DNA of 9,580 nt from positions 1 to 9,580 of the forward strand of contig JAGFXQ010000129.1 in NCBI GenBank assembly GCA_017861355.1, read 5' to 3'. Positions within the stretch are counted from its first letter, which is position 1. The number at the start of each line of letters is the position of its first letter. This DNA comes from Bacillota bacterium (GTDB taxonomy: Bacteria > Bacillota > Clostridia > Lachnospirales > Lachnospiraceae). The notes under the pieces were generated by a model, which worked only from the letters and a program-made list of their open reading frames with translations, did no database searches and had not been told where the DNA came from. Below, piece by piece: positions 6,311-9,580 of this stretch. The translations under genes and the position numbers were made by a program.

Positions 6311-7018
6311 ATGAAAAAATTAGACATGCTCTATGAAGGAAAAGCAAAGAAGGTTTTTAAGACGGATGTGGAAGACGTATTAATCGTGGACTACAAGGAT
6401 GATGCGACAGCATTTAACGGCTTGAAAAAGGGCACCATAGTTGGAAAAGGTGTAATTAATAACAAAATGTCCAATTACGTATTCCGTTTGTTAGAGCAGG
6501 AAGGCGTTCCGACACATTACATCGAAGAACTCAGCGACCGTGAAACCGCAGTGAAGAAAGTTGAGATCGTTCCGCTTGAGGTTATTATCAGAAATGTTTC
6601 CGCAGGAAGCTTTGCTAAGAAGATGGGCATGGAAGAGGGTATTCGTTTCATCAGTCCTACCTTGGAATTCTCTTATAAGGACGATGCTTTGGGTGACCCG
6701 ATGATTAATGATTATTACGCTATTGCAATCGGTATTGCTACCCGAGAAGAGATTGAGCAGATTACGAAATATGTATTTAAAGTGAATGAAGTACTGTGCA
6801 AGTATTTTGAAAGCATCGGTATTGAATTAATTGATTTTAAAGTAGAGTTTGGCAGATATAAGGGACAGATCATCTTAGCGGATGAGATCTCACCGGATAC
6901 CTGCAGACTTTGGGATATTAACACACATGAGAAATTAGACAAAGACCGCTTCCGCAGAGACCTTGGCAATGTTGAGGATGCTTATCAGGAAGTATTTAAG
7001 CGTCTTGGAATTCATTAA
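6311..7018 (+). CDS. purC: Phosphoribosylaminoimidazole-succinocarboxamide synthase (SAICAR synthetase)
   Basis: PurC is a cytoplasmic ATP-dependent ligase that joins CAIR and aspartate to give SAICAR in de novo purine synthesis. The 235 residues from ATG 6311 match the usual bacterial length (~235-240). Recognisable parts are the N-terminal LYEGKAKKVF (7-16), which is the ATP-binding glycine-rich region, DDATAFN (30-36), the first family signature IVPLEVIIRN (86-95), SAGSFAKKMG (97-106), the second signature LIDFKVEFG (173-181) and LADEISPDTCRLWD (189-202). All key motifs are intact. It is the first gene of the purC-purF-purB cluster. Downstream, only 8 bases separate its stop from an inverted-repeat element, and there is no terminator before purF, so cotranscription is likely. 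Confidence 0.97.
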   Translation: MKKLDMLYEGKAKKVFKTDVEDVLIVDYKDDATAFNGLKKGTIVGKGVINNKMSNYVFRLLEQEGVPTHYIEELSDRETAVKKVEIVPLEVIIRNVSAGSFAKKMGMEEGIRFISPTLEFSYKDDALGDPMINDYYAIAIGIATREEIEQITKYVFKVNEVLCKYFESIGIELIDFKVEFGRYKGQIILADEISPDTCRLWDINTHEKLDKDRFRRDLGNVEDAYQEVFKRLGIH

Positions 7019-7026
7019 ATAATTCG

Positions 7027-7143
7027 CGAGGCTGTTTTAAGGCAATTTTCAAACTTCAAAAAGTGATATTGGTTTCCTTATGGAATAGGGGATTACTACA
7101 GTTATCATCAATGAGGATGAAAACTTACTTTAGGACAGCCTCG
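7027..7143 (+). repeat. 117-base element bounded by 16-base inverted repeats (MITE-like or structured RNA)
   Basis: The left end (7027-7042) pairs with the right end (7128-7143) in 16 uninterrupted pairs, three of them G-U if read as RNA; the outer 9 pairs are perfect Watson-Crick (CGAGGCTGT with ACAGCCTCG). Inner pairing continues after one mismatch and one bulge (7044-7051 with 7118-7126), for about 24 pairs in all. The middle, 7052-7117, holds small hairpins: TTCC/GGAA at 7074-7085 and TCATC/GATGA at 7106-7120. No T run follows, so it is not a standard terminator. The GAGGCTGT ends resemble, from memory, terminal repeats of several Firmicute insertion sequences such as the IS1182 group. 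No target duplication or transposase is visible. Confidence 0.55.
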
Positions 7144-7235
7144 TCCGGTTATAGGCACTGGACAGTGTGGCGGCTATGATGTGATTGGTTACTCCTATTG
7201 TCAGCAGTTAAGGATGATCAGTCTAGTCAGAATAG

Positions 7236-7241
7236 AAAGGA
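7236..7241 (+). promoter_or_regulatory. Ribosome binding site selecting the purF ATG at 7250
   Basis: AAAGGA lies 8 bases before ATG 7250. The frame is open further upstream to a GTG at 7181, but that start has no ribosome binding site and its extra 23 residues are unlike PurF. Confidence 0.8.
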
Positions 7242-7249
7242 CGAAACTT

Positions 7250-8689
7250 ATGGATATGGAATACAGTAGCTATAGTCCGGATGAATTGCATGAGGAATGC
7301 GGCGTCTTCGGAGTCTATGACTTGGATGGCGGCGACGTTGTAACCTCAATTTATTACGGCTTATTTGCCCTGCAGCACAGAGGACAAGAAAGCTGTGGTA
7401 TCGCAGTCAGTGATACTAGGGGTCCAAAGGGTAAAGTAAAAGCATGGAAGGGCATGGGTCTTGTCAGTGAGGTGTTTAGCGAAGAACATCTGGAAAGCCT
7501 CCATGGTGGGAATATCGGTGTCGGTCATGTTCGTTATTCGACCGCCGGCGGAAGTAATATCAATAACACACAGCCACTGGTACTTAACTATGTGAAGGGT
7601 ACCCTGGCGTTAGCCCATAATGGCAATCTGGTCAATACTCCGGAGCTTCGAAGAGAACTTGAATATACCGGCGCGATCTTTCAGACTACCATTGATACAG
7701 AGGTTATTGCTTATCATATCGCCAGAGAACGCTTAAATAGCGCCACAGTTGAGGAAGCAGTGGGCAGAGCGATGAAGAAGATTAGTGGTGCTTATTCCCT
7801 TGTGATTATGAGCCCGAGAAAGCTGATCGGAGCCAGAGATCCACTTGGATTCCATCCGCTTTGTATCGGTAAGAAGAATAATGCGTACTTTTTAGCCTCT
7901 GAGACAGCAGCTCTGTATGCAGCGGATGCAGAGTTTGTCCGGGATGTATTACCGGGTGAGGTGGTTATGATTAATGAGACCGGGATACATTCTGACACCT
8001 CCCAATGTGGTAATAAGGCGGCTAAGTGTATCTTTGAATATATTTATTTTGCAAGACCGGACACGATCTTCGATGGCGTCAGTGTATATAATTCGAGAAT
8101 TATGGCAGGCAGAATTCTTGCACAGGCTAATCCTGTGGAAGCGGATGTCGTCGTCGGCGTCCCTGATTCCGGTAATGCTGCAGCGATGGGTTATTCCTTT
8201 GAGTCAAGAATACCCTTTGGCATGGCCTTTGTTAAGAATAGCTATGTAGGAAGAACCTTTATTAAGCCGAAGCAATCGATGCGTGTCTCCAGCGTACGTA
8301 TTAAGCTGAATGTTCTACCGGAAGTGGTTCGGGGAAAACGTGTCGTTATGATTGATGACTCCATCGTCCGAGGAACGACCAGTGCCAAGATTGTTAAGAT
8401 GCTTAAGAAAGCAGGAGCGACGGAGGTACATGTCCGGATCAGCTCGCCACCATTCTTACATCCTTGTTACTTCGGAACGGATGTACCGACTGGGGATCAA
8501 TTAATTGCTTTTAATAATTCCGTGGAGCAGATCTGTGAAATGATCGGAGCAGATTCCCTCGGATATCTGGAAATAGATCGTTTGAGTGATATGATCGGCG
8601 GAGACAAAGGCTATTGTGATGCCTGCTTCACCGGTAATTATCCAATTGAACCGCCACTTGAGGATATTCGTGGGGAATATGACAGATAG
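7250..8689 (+). CDS. purF: Amidophosphoribosyltransferase (glutamine PRPP amidotransferase), Fe-S type
   Basis: PurF catalyses the committed step of purine synthesis: PRPP plus glutamine gives 5-phosphoribosylamine, in the cytoplasm. The 479 residues from ATG 7250 include a 16-residue propeptide ending HEE, removed to expose the nucleophile C17 of CGVFG. The class II glutaminase domain (17-~250) shows LQHRGQESCGIAV (41-53), GHVRYSTAG (92-100) and LAHNGNLVN (121-129). The phosphoribosyltransferase domain (~260-460) shows VVGVPDSGNAAA (301-312) and the PRPP loop VVMIDDSIVRGTTS (365-378). Four cysteines, C260, C406, C456 and C459, match the [4Fe-4S] ligands of the Bacillus subtilis-type enzyme, so it is likely oxygen-sensitive and feedback-inhibited by purine nucleotides, as that type is. 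It lies between purC and purB. Confidence 0.97.
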   Translation: MDMEYSSYSPDELHEECGVFGVYDLDGGDVVTSIYYGLFALQHRGQESCGIAVSDTRGPKGKVKAWKGMGLVSEVFSEEHLESLHGGNIGVGHVRYSTAGGSNINNTQPLVLNYVKGTLALAHNGNLVNTPELRRELEYTGAIFQTTIDTEVIAYHIARERLNSATVEEAVGRAMKKISGAYSLVIMSPRKLIGARDPLGFHPLCIGKKNNAYFLASETAALYAADAEFVRDVLPGEVVMINETGIHSDTSQCGNKAAKCIFEYIYFARPDTIFDGVSVYNSRIMAGRILAQANPVEADVVVGVPDSGNAAAMGYSFESRIPFGMAFVKNSYVGRTFIKPKQSMRVSSVRIKLNVLPEVVRGKRVVMIDDSIVRGTTSAKIVKMLKKAGATEVHVRISSPPFLHPCYFGTDVPTGDQLIAFNNSVEQICEMIGADSLGYLEIDRLSDMIGGDKGYCDACFTGNYPIEPPLEDIRGEYDR

Positions 8690-8757
8690 ATGAAATATCG
8701 GACTGTTAGAAGATGGCAGGGAAGCTGGAAGCCAGGATCAGAGAGATTATGGATTGG

Positions 8758-8781
8758 AAAGTTTAAAGACGATTTAACTTT
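8758..8781 (+). other. Weak hairpin in the purF-purB gap
   Basis: AAAGTT (8758-8763) pairs with AACTTT (8776-8781), and after a bulged T, AAA pairs with TTT around GACGA. It is AT-rich with no trailing T run, so it is not a terminator. It sits just upstream of the purB ribosome binding site and may be a processing or spacing structure, or chance. Confidence 0.25.
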
Positions 8782-8795
8782 AATAAGAAAGGGGT

Positions 8796-8800
8796 AGGAG
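8796..8800 (+). promoter_or_regulatory. Ribosome binding site of purB
   Basis: AGGAG lies 6 bases before ATG 8807. An out-of-frame ATG at 8803 opens only an 11-codon frame ending at a TAA and overlaps the true start; it is not taken as the purB start. Confidence 0.75.
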
Positions 8801-8806
8801 AGATGA

Positions 8807-9580
8807 ATGTCACCCTTATCAGAGCGTTATGCAGGTAAGGAGATGCAGTATATCTTTTCACCGGATATGAAATTCAGAACCTGGAGAAAGCTCTGGGTAG
8901 CACTTGCTGAGACAGAGAAGGAACTGGGATTAAATATTACACAGGAACAGATCGATGAGCTGAAAGCTTCTCAGGAGGACATCAATTACGAAGTTGCTAA
9001 GGAGCGTGAAGCACTGGTAAGGCATGATGTAATGAGTCATGTTTATGCATACGGCGAGCAATGCCCGAAAGCAAAGGGAATCATTCATCTGGGTGCTACC
9101 TCTTGCTACGTTGGCGATAATACAGATATTATTATTATGACGGAAGCACTTAAGCTGGTGAAGAAGAAGCTGGTGAACGTCATGGCGGAGCTGTCGAAGT
9201 TCGCTCTGGAATATCGTGCATTACCTACCCTTGCATTTACGCATTTTCAACCTGCTCAGCCGACAACCGTAGGAAAGAGAGCAGCTTTGTGGTTGATGGA
9301 ACTGAAGCTGGATTATGATGATTTGTGTTATATGATTGACAGCATGCAGTTACTGGGTTCTAAGGGAACCACGGGAACTCAGGCAAGCTTTATGGAGCTG
9401 TTTGACGGTGATCATGAGAAGATCAAGAGGTTAGATCAAATGATTGCACAGAAGATGGGCTTCAAGAGCTGCTATCCGGTATCGGGACAGACCTATTCCA
9501 GAAAGGTTGATCTTAGAGTATTAAATATTTTATCCGGAATTGCTGTCAGTGCGCATAAATTCTCGAACGATATCCGCTTG
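8807..9580 (+). CDS. purB: Adenylosuccinate lyase, long eukaryote-like form (3' truncated by window)
   Basis: PurB eliminates fumarate twice in purine synthesis: from SAICAR to AICAR, and from adenylosuccinate to AMP. The first 258 codons are present and the frame runs off the right edge. Visible motifs: LSERYAGKEMQYIFS (4-18), RTWRKLW (24-30), VRHDVMSHV (71-79), GIIHLGATSCYVGDNTD (91-107), the general-acid histidine region THFQPAQPTTVGKR (145-158) with H146, KGTTGTQASF (186-195) and SGQTYSRKVD (226-235). The flexible serine loop and the fumarase/aspartase signature must lie beyond the window. The N-terminal half resembles human ADSL, as I remember it, more than the ~430-residue B. subtilis PurB. 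With purC and purF upstream, this operon supplies the enzyme that makes SAICAR and the one that consumes it. Confidence 0.95.
   Translation, partial: MSPLSERYAGKEMQYIFSPDMKFRTWRKLWVALAETEKELGLNITQEQIDELKASQEDINYEVAKEREALVRHDVMSHVYAYGEQCPKAKGIIHLGATSCYVGDNTDIIIMTEALKLVKKKLVNVMAELSKFALEYRALPTLAFTHFQPAQPTTVGKRAALWLMELKLDYDDLCYMIDSMQLLGSKGTTGTQASFMELFDGDHEKIKRLDQMIAQKMGFKSCYPVSGQTYSRKVDLRVLNILSGIAVSAHKFSNDIRL

Noticed and set aside
7181..7249. Possible 23-residue N-terminal extension of PurF from GTG 7181
   Set aside because: No ribosome binding site precedes it. The AAAGGA before ATG 7250 and the expected short propeptide before C17 fit the family.
8803..8838. Small out-of-frame reading frame (11 codons) overlapping the purB start
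   Set aside because: It is only 11 codons, ends inside purB, and shares the ribosome binding site that fits purB ATG 8807.

Overview
The window reads as chromosomal DNA of a low-to-moderate-GC Firmicute, most likely a Lachnospiraceae-type Clostridium relative (clostridial cluster XIVa). This rests on strong AGGAGG-type ribosome binding sites, a mix of ATG and GTG starts, AT-rich gaps with sigma-A-like promoters, an L-shaped terminator with a U tract, and the purC-purF-purB gene order. The genus assignment is inference. Nothing looks like a phage, plasmid, CRISPR array or complete insertion sequence.

Left part (1-2261): the 3' end of an unrecognised gene is followed by a secreted lipoprotein with a beta-rich, DUF3221-like N-terminal half and an unassigned C-terminal half. 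A membrane permease of the SLC13/ArsB-NhaD type lies on the opposite strand. Its last codons overlap the end of the lipoprotein gene by 8 bases.

Middle part (2262-6055): a 233-base divergent gap carries a good promoter in each direction and a 12-pair inverted repeat. To its right are a membrane O-acyltransferase (acyltransferase family 3) and a 795-residue fusion of a GT2 glycosyltransferase to a TagB/TagF-like CDP-glycerol glycerophosphotransferase. They probably form a two-gene unit that builds and acylates a polyol-phosphate-containing surface glycan. The unit ends at a clear Rho-independent terminator.

Right part (6056-9580): a promoter and a leader of about 120 nt precede purC, purF and purB (cut by the window end). 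These are de novo purine genes: PurF makes phosphoribosylamine, PurC makes SAICAR, and PurB releases fumarate from SAICAR and later from adenylosuccinate. Between purC and purF lies a 117-base element whose ends form a 16-pair inverted repeat. It is either a small non-autonomous mobile-element relic or a structured RNA within the operon, and it is the least explained object in the window.

Most of the window is ordinary and recognisable. The points most worth following are the purC-purF inverted-repeat element, the GT2-TagF fusion with its charged insert, and the hairpin in the acyltransferase leader. I found no convincing new multi-gene system.
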